This document shows, one piece after another, positions 53,982-62,440 of a stretch of DNA of 64,000 bases. Where the stretch lies: assembly GCF_000515255.1 (NCBI RefSeq), contig NZ_KI911559.1, forward strand, positions 3,102,258 through 3,166,257, written 5' to 3'. Under the pieces are notes generated by a model. That model did no database searches. It was given only the letters and a program-made list of their open reading frames with translations, and was not told the origin of the DNA. The translations under genes were made by a program, and so were the position numbers. Numbering within the stretch: position 1 is the stretch's first letter; every line of letters begins with the position of its first letter. This stretch comes from Rhodovibrio salinarum DSM 9154 (GTDB lineage Bacteria; Pseudomonadota; Alphaproteobacteria; Kiloniellales; Rhodovibrionaceae).

Positions 53982-54818
53982 TTAGGCCGAACAGACAGCT
54001 GCTGAACTGCGGCTGGTATGGGCCGGACCGGAGATCGGTTCCGCAGCCTCGGCGTAAACCGTCATCCCGGTCATCTGTGCCGGACCGAAGATCAAGGCGA
54101 AAGACACGTCCGCTGCATCCCGGCCGACACCGATGCGGACCAGATTCTCAGGTACGATCCGCCGGGTCGGGTCGAAGACGTACCAACGGTCGCCCAGCCA
54201 TGCCTCGAACACCGCATGGAAGTCCGGTGGCTGAAGGGTATACGCGTAGCCGCTGACGAAGCGGGCAGGAATGTTGATCGCCCGGCAAAACGCGATGCCA
54301 AGGTGCGCGAAGTCGCGACAGACACCGGCACGCGCCGTGGCGGTGTCGAACGCGCTGGTCAGCGGCGTCGTCGTGCCGGCCAGATAGTCGACGTTCGCGT
54401 AGATCCAGTTACAGATCGCATTGACCTGTTCATAACCACGCGGATAGCGATCGAACTCCCGATAGGCGAGCCGCATCAGTTGATCCGACTGGCAGTACCG
54501 GCTTGGCAGGAGATAGGGCAGCGTGGCGAGCGGGACGTCATTGGGGGCACAGGCCCCGACCGACTCCGGCGTTTCCAGGCTCGGCACACTCTCCACTTCC
54601 GCGTCATAACGCAGACGCAGATAACCGCCTGACAGGCTGAAACGGTGATAGCGATTGCCGGACTCGCTCACGAACTCCTCGGGTGCGGCTTCCGGCTCCA
54701 GACGCAGGCGCTCCGAGAGGACGCGCTGATGCGTCGTCTCGTTCGCGGTCACGTTGAAGACGAAGGTCGACAGCCCAGGGATCCAGTAGTCCAGCGTACA
54801 GCCGGTCAGGAACTTCAT
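53982..54818 (-). CDS. Transglutaminase-like family protein
   Basis: The 278-residue protein has a bacterial transglutaminase N-terminal beta domain and the cysteine-protease-like core with the triad C167 (TARAGVCRDFAHLG), H201 (PDFHAVFEAW) and D216 (WYVFDPTRR). No signal peptide is visible. Such proteins are peptidase-like or crosslinking enzymes of unknown substrate. ATG start at 54818; it converges on the LuxR-type regulator. Confidence 0.88.
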   Translation of the reverse strand: MKFLTGCTLDYWIPGLSTFVFNVTANETTHQRVLSERLRLEPEAAPEEFVSESGNRYHRFSLSGGYLRLRYDAEVESVPSLETPESVGACAPNDVPLATLPYLLPSRYCQSDQLMRLAYREFDRYPRGYEQVNAICNWIYANVDYLAGTTTPLTSAFDTATARAGVCRDFAHLGIAFCRAINIPARFVSGYAYTLQPPDFHAVFEAWLGDRWYVFDPTRRIVPENLVRIGVGRDAADVSFALIFGPAQMTGMTVYAEAAEPISGPAHTSRSSAAVCSA

Positions 54819-54867
54819 CGCGCTATCCCGCTCGCGCTGGCGCGCGCTATCGTGTCAGATCAGGAGG

Positions 54868-55446
54868 TTATTCGACGACCACGTCCTGGATCACCACCGG
54901 CTCCTGCGGCGCATCCTTCGGGAAGGGGCCGACGCGACCGGTCGGAACCTGGCTGATCTCATCCACCGTGCCCAGGCCCGACACGACCTCGCCGAACACG
55001 GTGTAGCCCCAGCCCCGCTGGGTTTTCGCCGTATGGTCCAGAAAGTCGTTGTCTTTGACGTTGATGAAGAACTGCGCGGTCGCGGAGTGCGGATCGCCCC
55101 GGCGGGCCATGGCGACCGTGCCACGGTCGTTGGACAGGCCGTTATCGGCCTCGTTGCGGATCGGGTCACGGGTGGCCTTGCGTTCGTAATCGCGCGTGAA
55201 GCCACCGCCCTGGATCATGAAATCGGGGATCACACGGTGGAAGATCGTGCCGTCGTAATGGTCGTTACGCACATAGGTCAGGAAGTTTTCGACCGTCTTG
55301 GGCGCACGTTCGGCGAACAGCTCGATGCGGATGTCGCCGTGGTTGGTTTCCAGGCGCACGACCGGGTTGCCGTCCTGCGCGCGCCCCGGCACCGACGCCA
55401 GCGTCAGCAAACACACGGCTGCGGCCGTCTTGATCCAATTCTTCAT
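54868..55446 (-). CDS. Exported cyclophilin-type peptidyl-prolyl isomerase
   Basis: The 192-residue protein has a signal peptide (MKNWIKTAAAVCLLTLASVPGRAQ) and a cyclophilin domain with RLETNHGDIRIELFAERAP, YDGTIFHRVIPDFMIQGGGF, and TAQFFINVKDNDFLD. It would act in the periplasm. ATG 55446 gives the complete signal peptide; the frame is open 80 codons further but without family-like sequence. Transcribed away from the HiPIP gene. Confidence 0.92.
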   Translation of the reverse strand: MKNWIKTAAAVCLLTLASVPGRAQDGNPVVRLETNHGDIRIELFAERAPKTVENFLTYVRNDHYDGTIFHRVIPDFMIQGGGFTRDYERKATRDPIRNEADNGLSNDRGTVAMARRGDPHSATAQFFINVKDNDFLDHTAKTQRGWGYTVFGEVVSGLGTVDEISQVPTGRVGPFPKDAPQEPVVIQDVVVE

Positions 55447-55869
55447 GCGAAGCGGTTCCGTGTCAGGAGTGTGGGAGCAGCCGGCAGCCCGGCCCGATCT
55501 TCGCCTTACCATGCTGGGCGCCCCCACGCCACGCCGACAGCCAGCGACGAGGTGGACGCGGCGACACCTCCATGGCGCCAATCCCGCCCCGCCTTTTCGA
55601 ACGATTCTCAGGGTAGCGGCCGCCCGGACTGCACAAAGACGATGCAGACTCTTTTCCCGCGGGGTGTTTGCCCCACTTCGCTGCATGGTCCTGTGGGTAG
55701 GTCACACCGGCCGTGCGTGCTGAGCGGATCGATTCGCCGCAGCCGCGCGGGTGGACATTTCCACCCTTCGGACTGTTTAATACCGCTACGATTCCAGGCG
55801 GAGAGCGTCCGATCGCGCCTGGAACGAAAACAAACTCTATGGACGCTGCACATGAGGGAGTCCGACAAC
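55447..55869. other. Divergent non-coding region cyclophilin / HiPIP
   Basis: 423 bases with no supported gene. It contains a candidate HiPIP promoter with an overlapping dyad (55749-55781). The left part is ordinary GC-rich sequence with the cyclophilin promoter presumably inside. Confidence 0.4.
55749..55781 (+). promoter_or_regulatory. Candidate HiPIP promoter with overlapping dyad
   Basis: TGGACA (55752-55757) and TTTAAT (55776-55781) are 18 bases apart. A dyad GGGTGGA-CATT-TCCACCC (55749-55766) overlaps the -35 and could be an operator. Predicted start near 55788, leaving about 80 bases of leader. Confidence 0.4.
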
Positions 55870-56160
55870 ATGCAGGAGCATGACGGCAAAAGTATGAGCC
55901 GCCGCGGCTTCTTCGGCCGCGCTTTCGCCACAGGTGCCGTGGCGCTCGGCGCCGCGAAGATCCTGAGCAGCCGCGAGGCGCACGCCCAGAAGGCGCCGAA
56001 GCAAGCGGTGCAATACCAGGAAAATCCCAAGGGCGATCAGCACTGCGCCAACTGCCAGTTCTGGATCGCGCCGGAGGGCGGCTCCGAGATGGGCCAGTGC
56101 CAGATCGTCCAGGGCGAGATTTCCCCGGACGCCTGGTGCAACCTCTGGGCCAAAGCGTAA
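55870..56160 (+). CDS. High-potential iron-sulfur protein (HiPIP), Tat-exported
   Basis: The 96-residue precursor has a Tat signal (MSRRGFFGRAFATGAVALG, cleavage near AHAQ at 37-40) and a mature part of about 56 residues with four cluster Cys: C59, C62, C77 and C90 (C-x2-C-x14-C-x12-C). HiPIPs shuttle electrons in the periplasm, often from the bc1 complex to the photosynthetic reaction centre in purple bacteria. ATG 55870 has AGGGAG nine bases upstream; an ATG at 55852 is in frame but less well placed. A strong terminator follows, and bchP lies beyond it. Confidence 0.93.
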   Translation: MQEHDGKSMSRRGFFGRAFATGAVALGAAKILSSREAHAQKAPKQAVQYQENPKGDQHCANCQFWIAPEGGSEMGQCQIVQGEISPDAWCNLWAKA

Positions 56161-56195
56161 GCTGCTGCGCGAGCTAAGTCCGCTCAGCCCAAGAC

Positions 56196-56228
56196 AAAGG
56201 CCGGCGGAAGCTTTCCGCCGGCCTTTTT
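56196..56228 (+). terminator. Intrinsic terminator of the HiPIP gene
   Basis: GGCCGGCGGAA (56199-56209) and TTCCGCCGGCC (56213-56223) form an 11-bp stem with a three-base loop, followed by TTTTT and preceded by AAA. It may also serve the minus-strand bchP operon that ends 56 bases away. Confidence 0.9.
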
Positions 56229-56283
56229 CCTATCCGGTTTCAAAGACCGGCGGCGAACCGGCCCGCGCGCCTGAACCGTTGGT

Positions 56284-57513
56284 TCAAACCGGCGCCACCC
56301 CCGTCAGGTGGAAGATGTTCTTCCAGAAGATGCGCGCGTGGGCGAGCGGCTCTGCCTTGACCAGTTCCTTGTTCATGTAGGCGTCCCAAGTCAGGCGCTG
56401 CACGTCCCGGTCCTGGCAGATCCGAACGAAACGCTCGCGCCGCCGGTCCGTCGTGTACCAGTAGCGCTGCATCATCCCGAGAATCCAAAAGACCTGCCCG
56501 TGCGTCTTCATAAAGCGCTTGCGTGCACCCGCCAGGGCCTTGGCGTCAGCGGCGGCAAGCGCTTCGTGCACCGCGTCGGCAGCGTACTCGCCGGTCAGCA
56601 TGGCGTAGTAGATCCCCTCGCCGCTCGCCGGCGCCACCACGCCCGCAGCGTCGCCCGCCAGCAGCACGTCGCGACCGTTGTCCCACTTCTTCATCGGCAT
56701 CAGCGGCAGCGGCGCACCTTCCCGGCGGACCGTCTCGGCCTCCGCCAGGCCGCTCTTGCGCCGCAAGTCAGCCGTCGCCCCGCGCAAAGAGAAGCCCTTG
56801 TGTGCCGTCCCCATCCCGACCGAGGTGCACGGCCCGTGCGGGAACACCCAGCCGTAAAAATCGGGCGAGATGTCGCCCTGGTAATAGACATCGCACCGCC
56901 CGGGATCGTAACCGCCGGTCGCCGGCGCCGGGGTGCCGGCATCAGGCGAGCGGACGATCTCGTGGTAGGCGAAGACATAGGGCACCTGGTCACCGTCCGG
57001 CAGCTCGCTTTGCCGGATCTGGCTGTTCGCCCCGTCCGCGCCGATCACCATGCGGGCCCGCACCTGCACTTCCGGCGCATTGCGGCCGGCGTCGGCGCCC
57101 ATCGGGCGGTAGCGCAGCACCGGGACGCCGTCCTTGCCGCGCTCCAGGCCCTGGAAGGCCCCCTCGCGATAGGTCGCCCCCATCAGCGCGGCGCGGTTGC
57201 GCAGCCAGGGGTCGAAGTCCTTGCGGTCGACCATGCCGACAAAGCCGTCGTCGATCGGCATGTCGACAGTGCGCCCTTTGGGCGAGACCACCCGCGCACC
57301 GGCGACCTTGCAGACCAGCTGGGAGTCCGGAATGTTGAAATCGTTGATCGCCTTGGGCGGGATCGCGCCGCCGCACGGCTTGATCTTGCCGGGCTTGTCC
57401 AACAGCAGGACCTCGCGGCCTTCCTGCGCCAGGCGCTGGGCCGCGGTTGCGCCGGCCGGGCCACCACCGACGACGACACAATCGAAGCTTTCAGTCGTTG
57501 TATGCGTGCCCAT
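56284..57513 (-). CDS. bchP: Geranylgeranyl reductase (bacteriochlorophyll)
   Basis: BchP reduces the geranylgeranyl tail of bacteriochlorophyll to phytyl. The 409-residue flavoprotein has the FAD dinucleotide motif VVVGGGPAGATAA, PCGGAIPPKAINDF, and FGDG-like LLAGDAAGVVAPASGEG, with a C-terminal half including the helical region FWILGMMQRYWYTTDRRRERF. ATG 57513 shares a base with the stop of the pucC-type gene (TGATG). It is the last gene of the bchG-pucC-bchP operon and follows the usual gene order of the purple bacterial cluster. Confidence 0.95.
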   Translation of the reverse strand: MGTHTTTESFDCVVVGGGPAGATAAQRLAQEGREVLLLDKPGKIKPCGGAIPPKAINDFNIPDSQLVCKVAGARVVSPKGRTVDMPIDDGFVGMVDRKDFDPWLRNRAALMGATYREGAFQGLERGKDGVPVLRYRPMGADAGRNAPEVQVRARMVIGADGANSQIRQSELPDGDQVPYVFAYHEIVRSPDAGTPAPATGGYDPGRCDVYYQGDISPDFYGWVFPHGPCTSVGMGTAHKGFSLRGATADLRRKSGLAEAETVRREGAPLPLMPMKKWDNGRDVLLAGDAAGVVAPASGEGIYYAMLTGEYAADAVHEALAAADAKALAGARKRFMKTHGQVFWILGMMQRYWYTTDRRRERFVRICQDRDVQRLTWDAYMNKELVKAEPLAHARIFWKNIFHLTGVAPV

Positions 57514-58889
57514 CAGCTGCCCACTCCTGTTGCATAGCCTTCCGCCGCGGGCGACAGGCCGACCGTTCGGGACGCCGCCCCTGTCTTGTCGATCCGGGCG
57601 GCCAGCACGGCAGCGATCAGGAACAACGCTGCCTGGCTGGCAAAGACCGCCCCATACGCGACCGCCACCTGATCGGTAATCATGCGGGTGACATCGATCG
57701 CCACCGTGCCCAACAAACCGCCCAGGCCGAAGGCGACCGCCTGACTCGCGCCCCACAGCCCCATGCGCGTGCCCTCGCGCTGTTGCTGACCTTGGCCGGC
57801 CAGGCTCATCATCGAGCCGATCGCCGCCACCGCAAACGCGCCGTTCGCCGCGCCCAGGAACACCACGTTCGCCGTGAGGGGATAGGCCGGCCCGATCAGC
57901 CCGCCGACGACCAGCCCCAGCAGCGCAATCGCGGAGGCAATGCAGCCGCCGATCGCCCAGGTGCGCAGCGAGCCGATCTTGTTCTTCAGCACCATGCCCG
58001 ACACGGCAACCAACAGCATCCCGACAAGGACGCCGCCGTGCTGCGTGCCGGAGAGCTGGGTCGACTGCCCGGGCGTCATCTCGAACACCGCGCCGGCGAA
58101 CGGCTCCAGGATCAGGTCCTGGGCGCTGTAGGCCAACATCGAGACGAACACGAAGACGGTGAAGCGCCGGGCCTGCGTCTCCCCCCAGATCTGCTTGAAC
58201 GCCTGCCAGAAGTGGCCCTTCTCCGCACGCTGGGCAGCGGCCGCCGCGGCCACCGGATCGCCGGGGCCTTCCAACCGCCAGACCGCAACCACGGTCAGCA
58301 CGAAGGCAAACGCGCAGACGGTGCCGGTAACCACGACCAGCCGCAGATGGGAATAAGGGTCCAGGAACTGCCCGGCCGTCGTCGCGGTGACGACGAAGCC
58401 CGCGATCATCATGATCCAGACGGTCGCGGCCGCCGGCGCCCGACGCGTCGGGTCGACCCGCTTGGCCAACAGGGTCAGCAACGAGGTGCCGGAGGCGCCG
58501 ACACCTGCACCGATCAGCGTGAACGCCAGCAGGCCGAGAGCCACCCCTGGCCAGGTGTGCACGCTCATCAGCGCGACCGCCGTCGCAGCGCCCAGCCCGC
58601 CCAGGGCGAGCACGGCCATGCCGCCGATGATCCAGGGCGTCCGCCGCTGCCCGACATCGGAGCCGTAGCCCATACGCGGACGCGACATCTGCACCGCATA
58701 ATGCCAGCCGACCAGCAGCCCCGGCAGCACCGCCGGCAGCGCCAACTCGACCACCATGACCCGGTTCAGGGTCGACGTCGTCAGCACCACGATTGCCCCA
58801 AGGGCGGTCTGCACCAAGCCCAGGCGGATGATGCCGAGCCATCCCAGCATGCGGGGCGCCCCCGCCACTGCCTGCGTGACGTGCGCCAT
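57513..58889 (-). CDS. PucC/BCD family (bacterio)chlorophyll transport protein
   Basis: The 458-residue protein has about 12 hydrophobic helices and belongs to the BCD (PucC/LhaA/Orf428) family linked to light-harvesting complex assembly or pigment delivery. Features: LGWLGIIRLGLVQTALGAI, YAVQMSRPRMGYGSDVGQRR, FVSMLAYSAQDLILEPFAG and GAANGAFAVAAIGSMMSLAG. Between bchG and bchP, it is the position of orf428 in Rhodobacter clusters. ATG 58889 overlaps the bchG stop (TGATG), so it is coupled. Confidence 0.92.
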   Translation of the reverse strand: MAHVTQAVAGAPRMLGWLGIIRLGLVQTALGAIVVLTTSTLNRVMVVELALPAVLPGLLVGWHYAVQMSRPRMGYGSDVGQRRTPWIIGGMAVLALGGLGAATAVALMSVHTWPGVALGLLAFTLIGAGVGASGTSLLTLLAKRVDPTRRAPAAATVWIMMIAGFVVTATTAGQFLDPYSHLRLVVVTGTVCAFAFVLTVVAVWRLEGPGDPVAAAAAAQRAEKGHFWQAFKQIWGETQARRFTVFVFVSMLAYSAQDLILEPFAGAVFEMTPGQSTQLSGTQHGGVLVGMLLVAVSGMVLKNKIGSLRTWAIGGCIASAIALLGLVVGGLIGPAYPLTANVVFLGAANGAFAVAAIGSMMSLAGQGQQQREGTRMGLWGASQAVAFGLGGLLGTVAIDVTRMITDQVAVAYGAVFASQAALFLIAAVLAARIDKTGAASRTVGLSPAAEGYATGVGS

Positions 58890-59794
58890 CACACAGCCTC
58901 CAGGAAAGAGCCGACCGCGAACGCGCTGATCATCATGCCGGAGACGTACAGCGTGGTGCCGGTGGCATTGTACCAAGGGGCGAAACGCTTGGGATCCTTC
59001 ATCAGTCGGGCCATCAGGACGAACTGCGCCAGCAGCAGCGACGCCACCGCGCCGCCATAGTAAGGCCGGTCCCAGCTATAGAGCAGGACGATCACCACCA
59101 CCTGCGGCAGCGCCATGACCGCGCACGACAGCCAAGCGGCCGCACGCGTCCCCATCACCGCGGGCAGGCTGCGCACCCCATGCTGGAGATCCCCCTCCAC
59201 CGCCTTGAAGTCATTCAGCGTCATGATCCCGTGCGCCCCCACGGAATAGAGCACGGCCAGCGTGACGATCCGCCAGTCGGGGAAGGAGGCGGTCATGATC
59301 GCCGCGCCGGTAAACCAGGGGATCCCTTCGTAACAGACCGCGACCGTACCCGGCCCCCACCAGCCGCTGCGCTTCAGCCGCGCCGGCGGCGCGGAATAGA
59401 GCCAGGCCAACAGAAGCGCGATCAGCGCGGCGACGAAGCCCCAGATGCCGAGCACGGTGGCGACTGCGACCGACAGCGCTGTCCAGACAACCGCGAACCA
59501 GAAGGCGATGCTCCCGGGCACCCGGCCCGAGGGAATGGCGCGTTCGGGCTGGTTGATCGCGTCGACCTCACGGTCGTACCAATCGTTGACGATCTGACTG
59601 GTGCCGCAGACCAGCGGCCCCGCAACCAACACGCCCGCCAGGATCACCGGCCAATGCGTCAGGACCGGCTGCCCGGAGGACACAATGCCGCAGGCAAACG
59701 CCCACATCGGTGCAAACCAGGTGATGGGCTTCAGCAGCTCCACCAGTGCACCGGGCTGCGGTCTGTCAATACTCGGGGTCGCGGAATGGTCCAT
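58889..59794 (-). CDS. bchG: Bacteriochlorophyll a synthase
   Basis: BchG joins bacteriochlorophyllide a to geranylgeranyl diphosphate in the membrane. The 301-residue UbiA-type prenyltransferase has NDWYDREVDAINQPERAIPSG (first Asp-rich motif) and NDFKAVEGDLQHGVRSLPA (second), in about eight membrane helices. ATG 59794 lies only six bases from the predicted -10, so the mRNA may be leaderless. The 3' end couples to the pucC-type gene by TGATG. Confidence 0.95.
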   Translation of the reverse strand: MDHSATPSIDRPQPGALVELLKPITWFAPMWAFACGIVSSGQPVLTHWPVILAGVLVAGPLVCGTSQIVNDWYDREVDAINQPERAIPSGRVPGSIAFWFAVVWTALSVAVATVLGIWGFVAALIALLLAWLYSAPPARLKRSGWWGPGTVAVCYEGIPWFTGAAIMTASFPDWRIVTLAVLYSVGAHGIMTLNDFKAVEGDLQHGVRSLPAVMGTRAAAWLSCAVMALPQVVVIVLLYSWDRPYYGGAVASLLLAQFVLMARLMKDPKRFAPWYNATGTTLYVSGMMISAFAVGSFLEAV

Positions 59795-59800
59795 GTCAAG

Positions 59801-59841
59801 ACGATACGGTTGACACACACAGGTGTCAATTTGGAATGACA
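59801..59841 (-). promoter_or_regulatory. bchG promoter with phased PpsR-type half-sites
   Basis: On the minus strand TTGACA (59829-59824) and TATCGT (59806-59801) are 17 bases apart. TGTCA-N8-TGACA, the PpsR/CrtJ palindrome (59824-59841), covers the -35. A third half-site, TGTCA, follows after a further eight bases (59811-59815), giving three half-sites at 13-base steps. PpsR is encoded next door. Repression by PpsR is inferred. Confidence 0.75.
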
Positions 59842-59984
59842 CTCCTATTCCCAGCCGAAAAGCTGACTCGGGCCAACCGCAATGCCCGGATGTCGTACCA
59901 TCTTTCGCGTGAACCCCGCGCGCTCTCGAGCGTTCAAGGACGCTCATATATCGCAGGTGCCCGACGCCCCCTTAGGCGTGCTGG

Positions 59985-61448
59985 CTAGTCCCCCGCCTCG
60001 GGCTCCAGGTCGCCCAAACCGTAGCGGCGCAGCTTGACGTAGAGCGACTGCCGACTCAGCCCCAGCATTTCCGCGGCGGAAGCGCGGTTATCGCCGGTCA
60101 GTTCCAGGGCCGCCTCGATGCACAGGCGCTCCACCACGTCGGTGGTCTCGCGCACGATCTCCTTCAGGGGGACCCGACCGACAAGATCGGTGAGCTGCTC
60201 GACCGACCGGGGCAGTTCGCCCGACGCACGGCTGTCACCCGAACTCTGCGGCTGCTGTCCCTGGCTACGCCGGTCAACGTAACGGATCATCAAGCCGAAG
60301 CAGGGCTGCTCGCCGTTGACGACCTGTACGCCCGAAACCTCGACCTCGCTGCTCATGCCGTATTCGCCTTGCAGGACGGTGGCGAACAGCCGCACCGACC
60401 CATGTTCGCGCACATTGGCGACCAGCACGTTGAGATCCACCGCCGAGCGGCCCAGCCACCGCTCCAGCGGTTCGCCGCGCACCTGTTCCTCGGTGGCCAA
60501 CTGAGCCATTTCCAGGAACGCGGAATTGGTGGCGATGATCCGCTGGTCCGGCCCGGTCAGGACGAATCCGTCCGGCGTGGTCTCAAGGATTTTGACGAAC
60601 TTGCTGCGGGTCTTCGGCAACATGTCCGATTCGCCCTGTTCGGCGACCGGCGACAGCCGCACCAGGAAGAGCAGCGAGCGTTCATGGCGGAACAGAAAGG
60701 CGGAAACAAGGAACTCGCTGCCGTCCTCGCTGCTCTGCACCTGCACCTCTTCCGCACGGCCAACGCTGCGCACCCGTTCCAGCAGTTGCTGCAGCTCGGC
60801 TTTGCTGGTGCCATCGAACTTGTCGAAGAAGGCGCGTCCACCGGCGCCCTTGGTCCAGCCGAACCGGCGGTGGGCAGCCGGGTTGGCCTCGACCAGTTTG
60901 GTCGAGGCGGCATCCAGGATCACCACCGGTTCGCTGGTCATATCGAACAGCAGGCGGTAGCGCGTCTCGAAATCCCGCAGCCGGGCGTAGTCGCGCTCCA
61001 GCGACATCTGCACGTCGACCAGACGCTGCTGCAGCGTCGCGAAGGCGCGCATGTCCCGCCCGACGACGATCGTGCGATCCGAATCGAGCTGCTGCGCGTA
61101 GTAGATGATCGGGATGTCCGGTTTGCCCGGGGAGGGATGATTGACTTGGCGCCAGCGTTTGACCTGCCCCTGCTTGGCTTCCTCCAGCAGGTCCGAGATC
61201 TTCGGGCGGCTTTCCTTCGTCACCGTGTCCAGGAAGGCATGGCCCAGCCAGGCCTCAGAACCTTCCTGTGCGAGTTCGGCGCTGTTGAAGGCGACATCGC
61301 GGATCACCCCTTCGGCATCGACGATGAACGCGACATCTCCTGCCGCGGCGATCAGCGAGCCCATCGCCTCGGCGTTCAGATTCCCTAGCGATTCTTCGGG
61401 GGCTTTAAACTGCACCACGGTTCGCGTTGATCCTTCCACGACACTCAA
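59985..61448 (-). CDS. ppsR: Photosynthesis repressor PpsR (CrtJ)
   Basis: PpsR represses bch, crt and puc genes under oxygen or light by binding TGT-N12-ACA. The 487-residue protein has an N-terminal PAS-like domain (about 30-130), a Q-linker helix, two PAS domains (about 165-280 and 285-395) and a Fis-type helix-turn-helix at the end (ASAAEMLGLSRQSLYVKLRR). One Cys (C443) sits at the start of the HTH domain, matching the redox Cys there in other PpsR proteins; the only other Cys is C383. The start is unclear: TTG 61448, GTG 61439 or GTG 61418. The 190 bases after it separate it from bchG. Confidence 0.93.
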   Translation of the reverse strand: MSVVEGSTRTVVQFKAPEESLGNLNAEAMGSLIAAAGDVAFIVDAEGVIRDVAFNSAELAQEGSEAWLGHAFLDTVTKESRPKISDLLEEAKQGQVKRWRQVNHPSPGKPDIPIIYYAQQLDSDRTIVVGRDMRAFATLQQRLVDVQMSLERDYARLRDFETRYRLLFDMTSEPVVILDAASTKLVEANPAAHRRFGWTKGAGGRAFFDKFDGTSKAELQQLLERVRSVGRAEEVQVQSSEDGSEFLVSAFLFRHERSLLFLVRLSPVAEQGESDMLPKTRSKFVKILETTPDGFVLTGPDQRIIATNSAFLEMAQLATEEQVRGEPLERWLGRSAVDLNVLVANVREHGSVRLFATVLQGEYGMSSEVEVSGVQVVNGEQPCFGLMIRYVDRRSQGQQPQSSGDSRASGELPRSVEQLTDLVGRVPLKEIVRETTDVVERLCIEAALELTGDNRASAAEMLGLSRQSLYVKLRRYGLGDLEPEAGD

Positions 61449-61480
61449 CAGCGGATGCCGCCCGCCAATCTCGTTTGCAA

Positions 61481-62440
61481 TCAGCTAGGTCGGGACTGTG
61501 CCACCGACTCCAGCAATTTTTCGGCCTGCACGGCAGCGTCGCGGGCGTCCGTGGCGGTCGCGTCCGCGCCGACGCGCGCCACGACCTCCGGATGGTCAAG
61601 GACCAACGGCCCGCCAACCATGATACCGACCGATTTGTTACGCGATTCCTTTCGGATGCGTCGAATCCCTCGGGTAAGTTCGTCAAGATGACGGTCGCAG
61701 CTGATTGACAGCCCGACCACTGGGAACCATTGGTGCTGCACCATCGCCAGCATGTCGTCGCGCGACGACCAGGGCGCGCTCCAAACGTCCCAGCCGGAGC
61801 GGCGAAAGAACTCTCCGACCATCAGCAGTCCCATAGTGTGCTGTTCGCCCGGGGCCGGCAGCAGCAGGATCCGGCGCTGCTGCGACATGCTCAGCGAATG
61901 GCGATGAAAGTCGAAGCTGAGCTCGTGCATAGCATGTTGCAGCCGGCCCAGCCCAATCGTTACTTCCGTGAAATCGCACAGATCCGCAACCCATAGGTCA
62001 CCCAGCCGCCGCGCGGTCGGGGCGAGCAGATCCAGGTACAAGGCCTCTTCGCTGGCGCCACGCTCGCGCAACTGATCCAGAAAGTTGAAGGCATCGGCCG
62101 TATCGCGCTTGAGAATCAGGCGAGAAAATTCGACCACGTCATCGGGCACGACGCCGCCGGGCTGGTTGTCGCCGATGCCGCGCGTATTTCCGGCCATTGC
62201 CGGCTCTTCGGGATAGAGGTCCGACAGTTTCTTGAGGGCATCCTCGGCGAGTTCGCAGGCCTGCGCGTCGGATTGCCGCGTCGAGCCCTGCTGCACACCG
62301 TCCAAGCCGATGATGCCAGAGCCGTCATCGTCGCTGAACGGCCCGCAACTCGCCTGTACGCTCAGAGAACGCGTACTACCGCCCCGGCGCCGTTGGGCAT
62401 CCCACCGCCTGGGAGCCGGTGACTGCGGTACTGTATCCAT
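61481..62440 (-). CDS. ppaA: B12-binding antirepressor PpaA/AerR
   Basis: The 319-residue protein has the AerR/PpaA layout: a variable N-terminus (1-95), a helical region with WVADLCDFTEVTIGLGRLQ and a B12-binding domain with the cobalamin motif GEQHTMG in which H201 is the likely cobalt ligand. AerR/PpaA binds cobalamin and counteracts PpsR in response to light. Start ATG 62440 has GGGAAGGGG upstream; ATG 62518 adds 26 residues. The stop lies 33 bases before ppsR, so the two form an operon; bchF is divergent. Confidence 0.92.
   Translation of the reverse strand: MDTVPQSPAPRRWDAQRRRGGSTRSLSVQASCGPFSDDDGSGIIGLDGVQQGSTRQSDAQACELAEDALKKLSDLYPEEPAMAGNTRGIGDNQPGGVVPDDVVEFSRLILKRDTADAFNFLDQLRERGASEEALYLDLLAPTARRLGDLWVADLCDFTEVTIGLGRLQHAMHELSFDFHRHSLSMSQQRRILLLPAPGEQHTMGLLMVGEFFRRSGWDVWSAPWSSRDDMLAMVQHQWFPVVGLSISCDRHLDELTRGIRRIRKESRNKSVGIMVGGPLVLDHPEVVARVGADATATDARDAAVQAEKLLESVAQSRPS

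Noticed and set aside
53915..53985. Inverted AAAACCC and GGGTTTT near the end of the LuxR-type gene
   Set aside because: The arms are about 50 bases apart and short, so a terminator hairpin is unlikely.
56284..58842. An 852-codon minus-strand frame that joins bchP to an upstream stretch
   Set aside because: The first part is a shadow of the pucC-type gene in another frame. bchP starts at ATG 57513 with a TGATG overlap.
57447..59060. A 537-codon plus-strand frame opposite bchG and the pucC-type gene
   Set aside because: Low-complexity Arg/Gln/His-rich sequence, the usual antisense shadow of GC-rich membrane protein genes. The minus-strand genes have clear family motifs and coupled starts.
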